Assembly: GCA_018398585.1 (NCBI GenBank)
Contig: JAGTTD010000014.1
Coordinates: 22,195,387 to 22,259,386, forward strand
Origin: Simmondsia chinensis
Taxonomy: Eukaryota; Streptophyta; Magnoliopsida; Caryophyllales; Simmondsiaceae
Direction: 5' to 3'
DNA length: 64,000 nucleotides
In this document: in pieces, positions 11,030-25,200 of the stretch
How positions within the stretch are numbered: the stretch's first letter is position 1
Layout of the letters: each line of letters begins with the position of its first letter
Notes under the pieces: generated by a model
What the model was told of the DNA's origin: nothing
Seen by the model: the letters and a program-made list of their open reading frames with translations, nothing else
The model's database searches: none
Program-made: the position numbers and the translations under genes

Positions 11030-11408
11030 TGCTTTACAATCACCTGGGCCAAAGCGTTTTGAAGCTTTAGTTGATCAGAAGGATAGTATTGTTCTCACCC
11101 CCAAGAATGTGCAGGTACCATTCTCCCTGGTCGTGCTATTTATCAAGTTTAAACCTCTTTTCTTCACATCCCTCCAATGTGGTTTATTTTCCTTTCTGGT
11201 TATAGGCATTAAGGACCCTTTTCAACATAGCTCATCGCTTAAACAATGTGTTGGGGCCTTCTTGGGTTCTGGTAAGTCGGTGCTTGCTATCTTTGTACAA
11301 GCATTAGTGAAATGTACAGGTTATGATCTGCTTTGAATCTATTTGTAGGTATTGGAAACTTTGGCTGCCTTAGACCGTGCTATCCATTCCCCTCATGCTA
11401 CTACACAG
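11030..11408 (+). other. MON2: MON2 exons e1-e3 of this window
   Basis: e1 begins one base into a codon and reads [19 protein letters not shown]; e2 reads [20 protein letters not shown]; e3 reads [20 protein letters not shown]. e1 lies in the middle of the protein, after the DCB/HUS-type N-terminal region, which is not in the window. e2 and e3 are phase-0 exons of 22 and 20 codons. Confidence 0.93.
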
Positions 11409-14400
11409 GTATTCCTGCTAGTAACTTTTTTCTCCCCCTGTGGTGTTCATGTTTTGAAATAGATGTATATGTTGTGTGGCTATTGAAATTTTTTTTCCCT
11501 CTCCCAGTCATATGATTTATCTCTCTTCTGTTGGTGCATCATGAATCATGATGTTGTTCACAATCATCCCACCTAAGCCGTGGCTATACTAGTTGCAGTT
11601 CTTCAGTGTTTTTTTGATGCGGACATTTCTCTCCCTTCTGGTACTTAGAGAAAAAAATTCAACAGTCATCTGCAGCAATAGCTTTGAAAATATTGGTTAT
11701 TTCTTGTGGAAAGCTAGTGGCTAATAGAGGAAGCAAATCTCTCACACTAGTATACTGGGAATTGCCCCCTACGGATAATGAATTTGCATGGGGAAGATTG
11801 GTTCCATTCTATGCTAACAGAGACTGAGATTGGGTCAATCCTGGGTGCAAATGACTGGGAGGCAAAGTGGAGTACATGTACTGTCTACTAAAGCAGACAG
11901 ATTGAAATCAACGTGTGAAAGTGAGGGAAGTCTTGGGTAGAATTCTTGTCATGGGTCACTGAAAAAGAAAGGAATTCTTTTTCATGCTTATGGACTACTT
12001 GAGATGAAGATTAAAGCTTTCTTGATCAAGTGAAAGTAGGTTGAAGCTGTCTCTATTGACATGGAAGATCTCTTTCTCGAAGAAAAAATCAGTAAGGCAC
12101 TACAACCCTTTCCCATTGTACTGCTCTGGCTGTTATGCAGTGTATTGAATAGGAAGACTAAAATAACACCAGTACCTTTTGAGTTTCAGATATCCTTTGC
12201 CTAATGTTCAGGGGAGCTACACCAGGGGATTGTGTGGGGATACGGGGAAGCAAGGTTTGAGAATACGCCAACTCCTGTCTTCATTTTTAATTAAACTTGG
12301 GGATATCTTCAGCTTAAATGGTCAGTGGACCTTACAATTTAATTTCTTTCTTATTGTTTGTTAGGCCCACTGCATTCTGACTCCTCTCCACATCGAGGTG
12401 TCTCTTTGGAGATCAACATAGCTCTTATTTTGACCAGATGATAGAGGCCGTGGTGGTTGGGGAGGAGTTAGTGAATGATATGTCCTTGTTTCTGCTAATA
12501 GGAAGCTGTAATTGACTGGATATTATTGGGGGTTTAAGAACCTCTTCTGAACTGAAGAAGATTTTGCGGATGCTGTTTGCTCCAATCATGCTGGTTGCGC
12601 TGTAGACAGCAGTGTGGATGGAAATAACATAACAAAGTGGTGACAAAAAGGGACCTTGAAGAGGATTCATGAGGATAAGAATTGGGAGGAATCAATATAG
12701 ACGGTAGTACTATCTGTGACAACTGACGAGTGTGTTTGAGGAGGAAAAATAATCTGATGGGCTATATGTGTTTGAGGAGGCAGGGTAATCTAAAGGGCTG
12801 TCAAACTCATCTACCATTGATTTTGGAGGAGGTTATATGTGATTGGAGCATATAAGTTGAGGGAGCAACGCCTGCGATGGTTTGGACATGTTAGGAGAAG
12901 ATCGAACACTGCCCCGGTCAAGAGATGCGAACAACTCCACATTACGAACGGGAGAAGAGGGAGAGGAAGGCCCAAGAAAAGTTGGGTGGAGACGATTACA
13001 CTTGACCTCATCCAGCTGAACGTAAATGAGGAGATGGCCTTAGATAGAGCTGAGTAGCGGGTTAGAATAGATCTAGTTGATGTAGTGGTTTAGGATGGAG
13101 GGATATTACGAGACTAGTGCATGGAACCTCTAGGCTCTCACGTGAGATATTGTTGACGGTTGCTTGCTTGATTGTTGGTGGTAGGGTTGCTATTTTGTTA
13201 GTGGTTTTTTGCTGCTTTGCCTTTTTGTGTCTTTGTTACTTTATCTTGTTGTCGACTTACCTTTTTACTTGTTACTTTCGTACTTTTCACTTGTACTCTG
13301 CCTCTGCCATTTGTTTCTTGGGTTGGGGCCTGCGGACACAGCCTCTCTTCACAGTAGCACCTTAAAGGGGTAAGGTTACGTATATCTTATCCCCCCCCCC
13401 CGGCTCATGTAGGAGCCCTTGAGGCATTGGGTTATTGTTGTTGTTATACGTGATTGGAGCATGCTTAATAATTTTCAGGATAAGTACCTTAAGCCTATTG
13501 AGTTATTGCTTAAAATCAAAGTGACCATTGACCAAATTTTCTTAATGCATTAGTAGTCAAAATCATGTGAATATCTCGTGATTACTTTAATTACACCTAC
13601 ACCACATCACTTAATATGCATGTGATTCTCATTGGTGACAAAGTTACAAACCTCAAACAGAATGGCAATTAGAGGGACTATTTAATATAAATTGATAGGT
13701 GGAGAAATATATTGATGAAATTGAAGTTGAGTGGGTTTGCTTTGATTTTAAGGAATAATTCAGGGGTCTGTGAGGCATTTATGTTAATTTTATTGACCCA
13801 AATTTGCTTGGCGAGGGGCATGCTATTAATGGATATGAAGTAGAATTTCATTCAATTTGGTGGCAAGCTTAATATTCTGCCTGGATGAAGCTCCTGATGG
13901 GAATTCCTGTAAGTGACATTCATGTTAAGGAGATATTGGATAAGAAAAGTGTGAAGTTGCATGATTCCAAAGGGAAGGAGAGCAAACTGGATAATGTGGT
14001 CAGAACCCAGAAATGAGGGAAAATTTTATGAGGGGAGTCAGGTGACCTTAAAATTGGCGCACAATATTAAGGTCTTCAATGTGTAGGTTTGATTTTTGCA
14101 GTTTTCTGTTGTTTTCCTTTGAGGGCAGTTACTCTCTTAGCTTGTGCTTGTCTCTCTCTTTCAATGTCCTACCTAATGTCCTGAAGAAAAGTGTTCCTCC
14201 AGTTTAATGTGGTTGGCTTGCTTTCTTTTAGTGTTTCTTGGCGTGTGCTCTTGGAACTTTGAAGTTTCTCTCTGCCATTTGATATCCGGGAGAAGATGGG
14301 AGTGCTTTTTGGCACTAGCTGCATTCATGTTTTCTTCTATTGTTAGATTAATGGGAAGAAATCTTTTCTGTGATTACTCTTTTAATCTTTCTTTGTCGCT

Positions 14401-17400
14401 GTGAACTTATTCCAGGAGTTACAGTGACCATTTGAGTACATGATGTGAGATGGCAATACTAATATTTGGCACTAAATACTGTACTGTGGTGACTTTTCCC
14501 TGTACCTGTTCACTATATTCATAGTCTTGTATCTAGCTACTGTGCTATATAGTATATATAGCCTGCATTGTGAGCTTTTTTTTCTGGTGTCTATTTTAAA
14601 GGGGTTCCCCTTTCAGGAAGTGTCTGCAACGAGGCTCAGCAGAGAATCTTCTGGGCACTACAGCGACTTTAATATCCTATCTTCTTTGAATTCTCAGGTG
14701 AAGGGAAACCCTTTTCTATTAGCTGGCTGCACAGTCTGTCACTCTTGTGTTTTACATAACTGAACATTTGAATTCTATTTTTGTGTAGCTCTTTGAGAGC
14801 TCGGCCCTTATGCACATATCTGCAGTTAAGTCGCTTCTCTCTGCTCTTTGTCAACTATCACAACAATCCTTGCCTGGAACATCAAGTAGCATTGGACCTG
14901 CAACAAGTCAAAAAATAGGGAGCACCAGTTTCTCCGTTGAGAGAATGATATCTGTCCTGGTCAATAATCTTCACAGTATGTATACGTTTTATCCAGCACA
15001 CTCCATACCCAGTTTTCCTCATCCTCTCGTCTTATGTTGTAAAGCAAGTATGATCACATATGTTAAATCAAAACCAACTCTTTCTTCATACCAATGAAGT
15101 TACAAGAATCATTAACAATAATGTCTAGTTGCTTTAATTTTGTAGATCTCTTTCCTGCTGTTTGTTTTTTTCATCATCAAGGTCTTCACTGTTGATAAAT
15201 TCTTAAAACTTAATTCATAGGCCCTTATTGTTGTGCTGCAGCAATAAGATGGCACCTGACAGTGTGTGTCTCTGTTAATCAACTGTGAAGAACTGGTGCA
15301 CTGGTTAAGTTTATAAAACTTCAAACAGCTGGATCATATATAATAATAAATATGTGATTTGAGCCTGATAGAAATTCCTGCTGCAGTATGGAAATATAGT
15401 TAGCACTAGAAATAGGAACAAAAACTTATAAAATGCAAGGGATATGTGTGGTTTCTGATTCGTGCTTCTAAAAGGTGTGTGAACCAAATATACTGTCTCT
15501 TAAACTGTTGTGAAATTTCCCCGGAAGCTTGAATTAGATTTCTTTAGATGTTTTTTAATTTAGCGTGATATAGTTAATTTCTTGTTTCCTGTAGGGGGTA
15601 TTTTTGCTTTAGGTTGTGCTTGAAAGTATAAGCTTGAACATGTGTTCCAGACTTACTCATAATTTAGTTTCAGGATATTTAGATGTGGATGCTATGTATA
15701 TTATGAGGTAGGATATTGAGGTATGATGTTCGAGTAGGCATTGCTTCCATCACCCTGATAGTTATTTACATTTGGTACTTGGATCATATTTTAAAGTGAT
15801 CTCAGCCTTCTCTTATCCACATGGTAGTTTCCCTCCCATGTCTTCCTACATAGTAGAACTATTTCTGTAGACAACAACAACAACAACAGTCTCAATGCCA
15901 CAAAGGCTCCCTCAAAAGCGGGGTTTATTTTTTTTTGGGGGGGAGGGGGGTGGATGTACGCAACCTTCCCCTTTAGGATACTACCTTGAAGAGAGGTTGT
16001 TTTCGAGGACCTCCAACCTGAAGAGCGTGTCGTCATGGAAGCATATAGCCTGAAAGTATGAGAGCAACATAGAATTAGAATCAAACAAAACACAAGCGAT
16101 ACGAAGCAAAACTCAAGGAAGATCACTGTAGGCCCACAAGTACACAAGTGTACAAGTGCACCTATAAACAAATAAGAGCTGTAATACCTGCGCTAAAAGA
16201 GGAAGTTAAGACACTTAGAAACACTAGTGCCAACCACAAAAGAAGCACTACTCTAAGCCGCTACATCGGCTACCCCTATGGTAGCCGTCCACCCCGCTCT
16301 ATCTAAGGCCATCTCCTCCCGTAGGTTTAGGTGGGTGAGGTCTTGTCGGATCGTCTCCATCCATCTCTTCTTAGGCCTGCCTCTCCCTCTCCTCCGTAAT
16401 GTAGTATGGGACTGTTGGCATCTCCTGACTAGAGCGGTGGAAGGTCTCCTCCTAACATGCCCGAACCACCTCAAACTTTTGTGGACATAAAAGATAATAA
16501 CTAAGAATTTTAGAGCAACAGGTTACGAAATGAAAGAAACAAACATTAAGGGAAAATAAACTTGTAACTCTCTATGTGTGTCAGCAGTCAAAGGTATTCT
16601 TTTCAGAGTTGAATGTCCAGAATGTGACAGCACTAAGAAGTTTGATTTACTACACAAGTAATGATGGGGGGTTGGAGTTGATTTTACTGTTCACTTATCA
16701 ATAATTTTATCCTAGTTTATGGTCTGCTGCCTTGTATTCTATGATGAGATAAACTACCGCATTCACCTTGTCGTTTTGTCTACTATATTGAAGGAGTGGA
16801 GCCTCTGTGGGATCCAGTTGTCAGCCATTTCCTTGAGGTATCATTCTTGGATATACATACTTGTATTGTACATGTCCTGAACTGCTGATATCATGTTAAC
16901 ATCTTGCAGCTTGCCGAGAACTCTAATCCACATTTGCGGAGCATGGCACTTGATGCTTTGGATCAATCAATATGCGCTGTTCTGGGCTCCAGTCAGTTTC
17001 AGGACCACACATCACCTTCTGCAGAATCCCACAAAGTCAGGAGTATTGCCTGTTCTGTATGTTGAAGCCACAGCCACATTGTTTGGGAGAAGACTAATCT
17101 CTGACCGTCTTTTGTTTACAGGTAACCTCAGATTTGAGGTCTCTCGAGTGCGCTGTTATATCACCCTTAAGGTTACTTTACTTTTCAACACAGAACTATG
17201 ATGTTCGTGCTGGGTCCCTAAAAATTCTTCTCCATGTTTTGGAGGTAGCTTTTCTAATAATCTGAAGTTCTTTGGGTATCTTTCTCATTGGCGTACTTCT
17301 ACTTTTTCTGCACTGGGCTAATAATATTTGGGAAATTGCTGCCAGAGGCATGGAGAAAAGTTATATCACAGTTGGCAAGACATACTAGAGATGCTGAGGT

Positions 17401-20400
17401 CTCCCATTTCTTCCTTAAAATCATCCTTTCATCTGTTATGCATTTCTATCTTTTTCTTTCTTAGTTAAACTTCATTTCTGCTTCTGTTTTTCTGTCCTAC
17501 GCAGGGTTGTTGCTGATGCATCTGAGAAAGATCTGATCGCACTAGGTTTCCAGGTTAGATCATCCGAGTGCATTAAATTGGAACATCAAAGTATTGCTTT
17601 CAAATTTATACTGGTTTTTCATCTTGATGTCAGTGTTTATGTGTTGCTGTATGGTATTTGAGACTTTGCAGTGACATGTTAGCCTCACTTGCCCAACTTA
17701 ATTCAGTTATTGTCCTTGTTGAGACATCTTTGGTGTACCATGAGGTTGTTAAACGTAATTTGCTTTGGGGTTGCGTGAGAATTCGAACAGCAAACTTGGT
17801 TTCTGTGGCCATTCCAGTGTGATATTGATTTACTGTTTAGCCGTATGGGACCCCAAAAAGGGACAACTTTGTGCTAGCCTTCATAATCTAGCCAAGTCTT
17901 GGCTGCATGGATTTCGGTGTGAAACGATTGAAATAAACAATCTGAATTCTCGTAACATAGGAAACGAACAGGTAAGCATATCATTTTATTACTTTCCTAT
18001 TTGTTAAGGGTGTTCTTTGTAGCGGTTGACAAGTGCCATTTTTTTTATTTTTTATTTTTTTTTTATTTTTTTAAGAGTCTCTATGGAGAGGTATTGACCT
18101 ATTTGGTGTGTCCATTTTTTTTTCCACATTAGGGGTGGGGTGAGGGGAGGGGGAGGGTTTCATGTTGTGCTTCTTTCCCTGTGTTGGGGATGTGCCCTTT
18201 CCCACTCTTGGTTGTCTTAACATTTTCTTGTAGAATTCAGGAAAAAAATGATAGCACTGATCGGTGTAGGATGGATTAGTAGCAATGGAAATGGGAAATG
18301 GGAAATGGATTGCTAACTTCCCTTGGGGGAAGAATATCGAGCTACTTGCACCCTCCACTCTTTTGGCTCAATCTTCTCTCCCCCCCACTTTAGCTCTTAG
18401 GTTCTACACTCATCTCATCAGCCTGGTTTTGGTGAACTTTCCGTTGGCCACTAAAGTCATTGCTGTTCATCATTGTATGGAATAGGTGGCGCCGTATAAT
18501 ATATTCCAAATTTCTTTTGAGGATAAAGGATCATCTCAGTTACTTTTTTCATTTCTATATTGTCCGCTGGCCTCGTGTTTTGAAGCAATTGGTTATGCCT
18601 CTTATGCAGAACCTTCGCATTATTATGAATGATGGAATTTCAACTATCCCAGGGGAGTGCCTTCAAGTGTGAGTTTCTTGTTCATCTGCCTCGTATTATT
18701 TGAGGGAAGTCCTTTAGTTTATTTCTCAGATAATTATTATGCAGGTAATTGGTTTATTCTTGTCAAAATTTAAGTATGCATAATCTGTTTACAGCTTGTT
18801 CATGAACTTGTATATGCATTATAGTTAATAGTCAAGGATTTTGTTTATTCTAAAAATTTTTTCATTTGATTTTAGCATGTCGTTGGGGGTTGGTGTGTGG
18901 TTTTTGTGTTAAAAAATGTATGAAGGTACCTGCTTGTGCGTTGGTCACACTCACAATCCACGGGGCAGCTTCTTACTGATAATGATTTCATCTTAAAGTC
19001 TATGTGCAGTGCAGATATTGGGCTAGTTGTTCTTCAGGCGTTGGCTTTTGGAATACTATGTTCCATGGTTTTAGATTGCTTTGCAGTCGCAATCATGGTT
19101 GTGGTTGGGTAGTTGCAAAGGGCTGTTGTGAATGTCACGGCTTGCGATTGTTGTGGGGAAGTTGTGACATAATGGCTAGACTAATTTACCTTATGTAATG
19201 GCTACTAAGTTATGTAAAGACCATTGTTTGATTCCTTGGCATACGTATGTTAGTGTCATGCAGATTTCCTTTCTGTTGATGATCAATGAAAGCAACATAC
19301 CTGCCTATTTGTTCTGACCAGACAATTGTTGTTAATATTATGCTACAGGTGTATTGATGTTACAGGAGCATATAGTGCTCAGAAGACTGAATTGAACATC
19401 AGCTTAACTGCCGTTGGTCTTTTGTGGACTACAACAGACTTTATTGCTAAAGGGCTTCTTCATGGGCCAGGAGAGAAAAATGGTATGCACAAAATTTTTT
19501 GACAAACTGCCTGTATTGATTATCCTTCATCATATGCCAAAATTCAACAATTATTAACTTGCAGGAAAAATGGATGTTCCCTCAGTGCAGATTGATGGCA
19601 AGGAGGAGGGAACAAAAGTGGTTGGCTTGAACAAAGTTAATGACCAAGTCCCCTTGTTGAATGTAATTGATCGCGACAGATTGCTTATCTCTATTTTCTC
19701 ATTACTTCATTTGCTTGGAGCTGATGAGAGGCCTGAGGTATGCTGTTCATTCAATGCCAAGCAAATGTTTTTGGCCCTGGTTTGCATGACCATCGTAGAT
19801 CTGGCCAAACATTACCTTCGAAGCACCGGAACCACTGGATCTACTACTTAGGTTCACCTATCTAGTCTCTCACTTCCTTTGTTCACTACCACACGCGGCC
19901 AATCACTGTCATGTGTCACCACGTTCCTCCCACGCTCCACTGTGCCCTTGTCACTACCACACACGGCCAATCATCGTCATGTGTCACCACGCTCCTCCCA
20001 CGCTCCACGCTCCATAGTGCGCTTCCCATGTGTCACCGTGCCCTTCTCACCTGCCGCTTGTGTAACACCCCGAATCCTCTAAAATTGGGGGTTACGCGTT
20101 GTAGGCACGCTTAGAATCTACAAGGCTTTAAAACTTAGTAGAAGTAGTAAAATATTTAGTCTTGATTGAAGTATCATGATGTATAATGACTTCTATTACA
20201 AACTACTACAATCTTTTTTTTTTTAAAAAAAAAAAAAAAAAATTAAACTGGACATATGTTCTTATACCAAAGGAAGGGAAACTAAGTCTCCTTTAGTACA
20301 AAATGCCTAAATTTGTGTAAGTCTATCTAGAGCCCCATGATCTGTTTTCAAGTAGTATTTGGAACATTTTAAGAAAAACACAAAACAAATGAGCTAAAAG

Positions 20401-22233
20401 CTCAATAAGGAAATCGTCACCAACCATAAAAACCAATTTTACCATGGTATTACATGTAAAAACTCATTCTATTTCTCTGTACAAGATAATCGCTCAGTCA
20501 AATGATTTAGAGGAAGGGTAGCCATTTCCTTTCAGTTGGTTGACTTTCACACCACATACCTGGCCTTGTTGCTGTTCCGGAACATTTAACACCACTGTGC
20601 ATAATGACACCTTACTTAACAGTTAAGTTAGGTAGTCAACCTCTCCTCTAATGTATGCAACATGGTCTACCATTGCAAAACAACCGTTAACACACCATGG
20701 TTATTTTTCTTATGTTTCAAGCTCAACAGATGTAAAACTCATTGTTTTTTTTTTTTTTCCCAACATTGTTTCAAATTTCAAGTAATATACTTTCAAAACT
20801 CACACAATATTGCCAAACCAACATCTTTTAACATTAAACATTTTTTTTATATAAATTTAATGAAGAATCACACAAATTTAGTGTTAGGTTATATAGATAG
20901 ATAATTTGCCTATCTTATCTAAACAAAGCTTAGAAACTCATTTTTATTTAGTATTGATTCAATCTCTTGCCCCAGCAAAGTTTTACTTTCAAATCTAATG
21001 TAAGTTGTTAAAATAACATTTTTTACTCTAAACACATTTTTATATGAACTTAAAGCATACTTCATCAAGGATTTTCAAGAAAAATGATAATTTAGTCATA
21101 TTATCAAACAAATTAACTATTTAAGCAGAGTTATGAATAAAAACACATTAGATGCAGAAACAAAGCTTAATTACATGAGATTGATGATAATTTATTTACT
21201 TACCTTGCTCTTATTACTCTTTGTTGGATATTTCCACACACCAAAATACTTATAACTTGTTCTTATCTTTTTATGGATTTTTGTTTGGAGTTGGTTTGAA
21301 CTACTCACACCTGTACTCTTATTTATATTTGAGGGTTATTCAAAGCTAAGGCATAAATCTTATGGGAGGGGAGAAAGCTTAGGCTGGTGGGTTTTGTGCC
21401 ACCTCATGCTTGGTAGCTGCCGCCTTTTTCTAGTGGTTGCCACCTCCTACTTAGGTGTTGCCACATCATGCTTCGGGTGCCACCTTGTGCTTAATTTACA
21501 TGCATCAGACGTCACCTCGTGCTTACGGAGCCAGCTCGTGCTAATTCACTTGCTTTAGGGGCCACCTCGTGCTTAAAAATCCAACTTTGTGTTGATTCAC
21601 CGGCTTCGGCTGCCACCCCCGTGCTTATTGATCAAAGCTAGCATTTTTTACATTATCTAATTTCTAGTTATTTACAGCTTGCATGTTTTTCACGTGCCAC
21701 CGTTGTTTCTTCCTTGGAATAGTACCACCTGCCAGTCGACTTCCTATCTTTTCCTCCCACCATGACAACTAATTCTTTATTTAAGGTTCCAACCTGGGCT
21801 TTGTTACCAGTTGTTAGGATCACCCACAAACATTGGTCCCTAAACTGAAATGGCAACCACAAATAAAGGGATTGGGTGGAAAATTTAGGCACTGAAATTT
21901 ACTTGGTTCAGCCGAAGCTTATGTCCACGGAGGGGGAGTAACAATATTTACCATATCAACTGAGGTATGATAATAGTGTTTACACTCACTCTGCTTGTCA
22001 CCTTTTTCTTTCCCATTTTCCCCTACCATGGCACAAGAGGCATCTATTTATAGGCTTCTATAACTATAACCCCTGGGAGCTCAAGAGTCATCATCAAGAA
22101 TCTCCGTAATTCCAGCCACAAATTTGGCTATTATGGAGACCATCAGTCTCTGCACTTCACATGAAGGGTCAAGCTTGGTCAACTTGGGGTGGTGTGCCAT
22201 CGCGTGTAACCCACATTTCCTGTTAGCAGCAAG

Positions 22234-22271
<38 letters not shown>

Positions 22272-25200
22272 AAACCCAGTGCCTCAAAGGCTTTCGCCTC
22301 TGCAAGGTCTGGGAGGAGTGGGATGTACGCAGCATTACCCCTTTAGGGTGCTACCCCCAATAGGAGGCTGTGTCTGAGGGCCCCCAACCTAGAAAGCATG
22401 CAAACAGCAACACGGAAAGGCATAGATCAACAACAGGTAATAGTAGGCAATGAGCAGTAAGCAATAATAGCAATAAGCAATGAAGCAGCTAGCATCAAAG
22501 CACATAGCATTACAGAGCACAAAACACTGCACAAGCATCAAGCACAAGCGATCAGCAACACGCAACAAAAACAAGTAGCAAGCAGCAAGTATATGCAAAC
22601 TGGCATACATACAAGCCTAAGGGCGGTAAGACTAACTTAGTTGTGCCCCTTTACTCTAGCCCTAACCTGCTCTATTGGTTACACCTATGCTAACCCTCTA
22701 CTTAGCTCTATCTAAGGTTATCTCCTTATTCATGTTTAGGTGGTTGAGATCCTGTCGAATTGTCTCTATCCAGCTCTTCTTAGACCTTCCTTTCCCTCTC
22801 CTCCATGTGTAGTATGGAGTTGTTCGCATCTCCTTACAGAGGTAGTGGTCGGTCTCCTTCTAATGTGTCCAAACCATTGTAAACGTTGCTTCCTCAACTT
22901 ATCTTTTATTGGAGCCACGCCCAATTTGCTTCTTATAATGTCATTTTTGATTCTATCTTTCCTTGTGTATCTACACATCCACCGCAATATCCTCATCTCC
23001 GCTGCCTTCAACTTCTGCGTATGGTACTGTTTAGCTGGCCAACACTCCGCGTCTTATGACATAGCCGGTCTCACTATCGTCTTGTAATATTTTCCTTTTT
23101 AACTTTAACGGGAACTTTCTATTGCATAGTATCGCAGAGGCCATCCTATATTTATGCTAGTCTATTTTGATCCGGTTGTTGATATCCTCGTCAACTTCAC
23201 CGTCCTGTTGTACCATAGAACGTAAATATTTAAAATAATCTTTTTTGGTTATGGGCTCCGATCCAATCTTGACGTCTTCTGTGCTTGGCCTAGTTGCAGT
23301 ACAGAACTCGAGTTCCATATGTCAGCAAAATTTAGAAATTTATTTAGGAAACTTCACAAATGATACTTGCTCTGATACCAGTTATTAGGACCACTCACAA
23401 AATACCGAATCTTAAATCGGAATAGCAGACATAATAAAGTGATTGGGGGAAATAATATGAACACCGGAATTTATGTGGTTCGACCGAAGCCTGCATCCAC
23501 GGAGGGCGAGAGGGAGCAACATAATTTCACTATATAGTAATAGAGGTATTACAACAGAGTTTCTCACTCACACTCTATCTCCCGCTATTTGCTCTACATT
23601 TTTCCCTTTCTTTTCCCCCTTCGGCTTTTACCTTTATCAAAGAATGACGCAAGAGGTCCTTATTTATAGGCCTGTACACTATAATCTCCGGGAGCCCAAT
23701 AGTCACCAGCATTGGGCCTCAATAACTCTAGCCTTGAATGGACAGTTTTGGGATGCTATTAGTCTCCTAGGAGTGCATTGTTATAATTAAAGTAGTATAA
23801 GCATAACCAGAAATATGTGGACTAACTAGGTAATTTAGTACATGGTGGTATGGCTATAACAGCCCTTTTATTTATTTCTTTTCTATTTTTTATGAGAGTC
23901 ATTGTTAGGGATTGCACTAGGACCCGAATCTGTGGGATATCCATCTAAACAGATCCACTTATGATAGATTTGGATGTGAAAAATGGGTTCTAAATGGATT
24001 TTGATTTAGATGTTGATAAATGGGCTTTCGGTCGGGTTGGATTTGGATGATGTCAAACCCGACCCAAACTTGAACTGAAATTATGTTTAATGTAGTTTAA
24101 AATTTTAAAATTACTATATTTTGAGTCTTCAATGCAAAACTAGATTCCAACATTTTTTTTTGGTTCTTGTTCTAGTAGTATAATATTCTTTGTGAAAACT
24201 ATGAGGTAACAACTGCATATATAAAGATTATTGGTTAATAGAACGGTTGCCTCTATAAAATGGAAAAGAGGAAAAATATACCGCTTTATCTAAATATTAG
24301 CTATTATGGTATTGTTTTGCATTGTTAATATTGTATATCTTAGTATTAAATTGTATTATTATAATTTATTCTAGGATTTAAATTGTTTATGGATTTGGGT
24401 CAGATACCCGTTCCATTCGATGGATTTGGATTTGAATTGAATTTTTATGGAATAAATGGGTTCTTCACGAATTTAGGTTGGGTCGGGATTTTTGGGGTTG
24501 GATTTGGATTAAGGCAAACCCGATCCAAAACCAACCTATTGCCATTCCTATCTTTGAGGTTTCTCATTTATAGGAGCAACTGAAAATGCTATTTTCCTTG
24601 GTCAATGTCCAGGGGGTTTTCATTTTATGTTAATAATACTCACCTTTGGTTCATGGCCATGTCAAAGTGTTTTTTAATAGTTCACCATGTTTCCTAGGTT
24701 GGAGACCCTTTGGAATAGCCTTTATGGGGTAGCACCTTGTAGGGGTAAGGTTGTGTATATCTTACCCTTTAGACCCTGCCTGGAAAGCCTCTTTGAGGCA
24801 CTAGGTGGTGGTGGTTGTACCGTGTTTCCCATTTTGCACTGTTTTGTTAAACTAGGATGTAGTAATAATAAAGAAGTAAAGCAAGTGAAACTTGTCACCG
24901 CTATCTGAATGCTTCGTTCATGGTGCCAACAGGACATCAAGATTTTGCTGGCAGATTCTGGAAGAGTTTGTCATAAGCTTAATAAGTAAATGCATTCTTC
25001 CTGAGCCACTTCTCAAGCTTCTGTTTAAATTTTTTTGTTTCAGGTGAGGAATTCAGCTATCCGTACCCTGTTCCAGACCCTTGGCACTCATGGACAAAAA
25101 CTCTCTGAAAGCATGTGGGAAGATTGTCTTTGGAAATATGTTTTCCCTGCTTTAGATCGGGCTTCTCACATGGTATGTTTGAGGCAAATTGTACTACAAA

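Noticed and set aside
22235..22270. CRISPR-like or coding Thr-rich repeat
   Set aside because: A plain (AAC)n microsatellite that is the tail of an antisense RTE LINE; CRISPR arrays are not expected in a plant nuclear genome.
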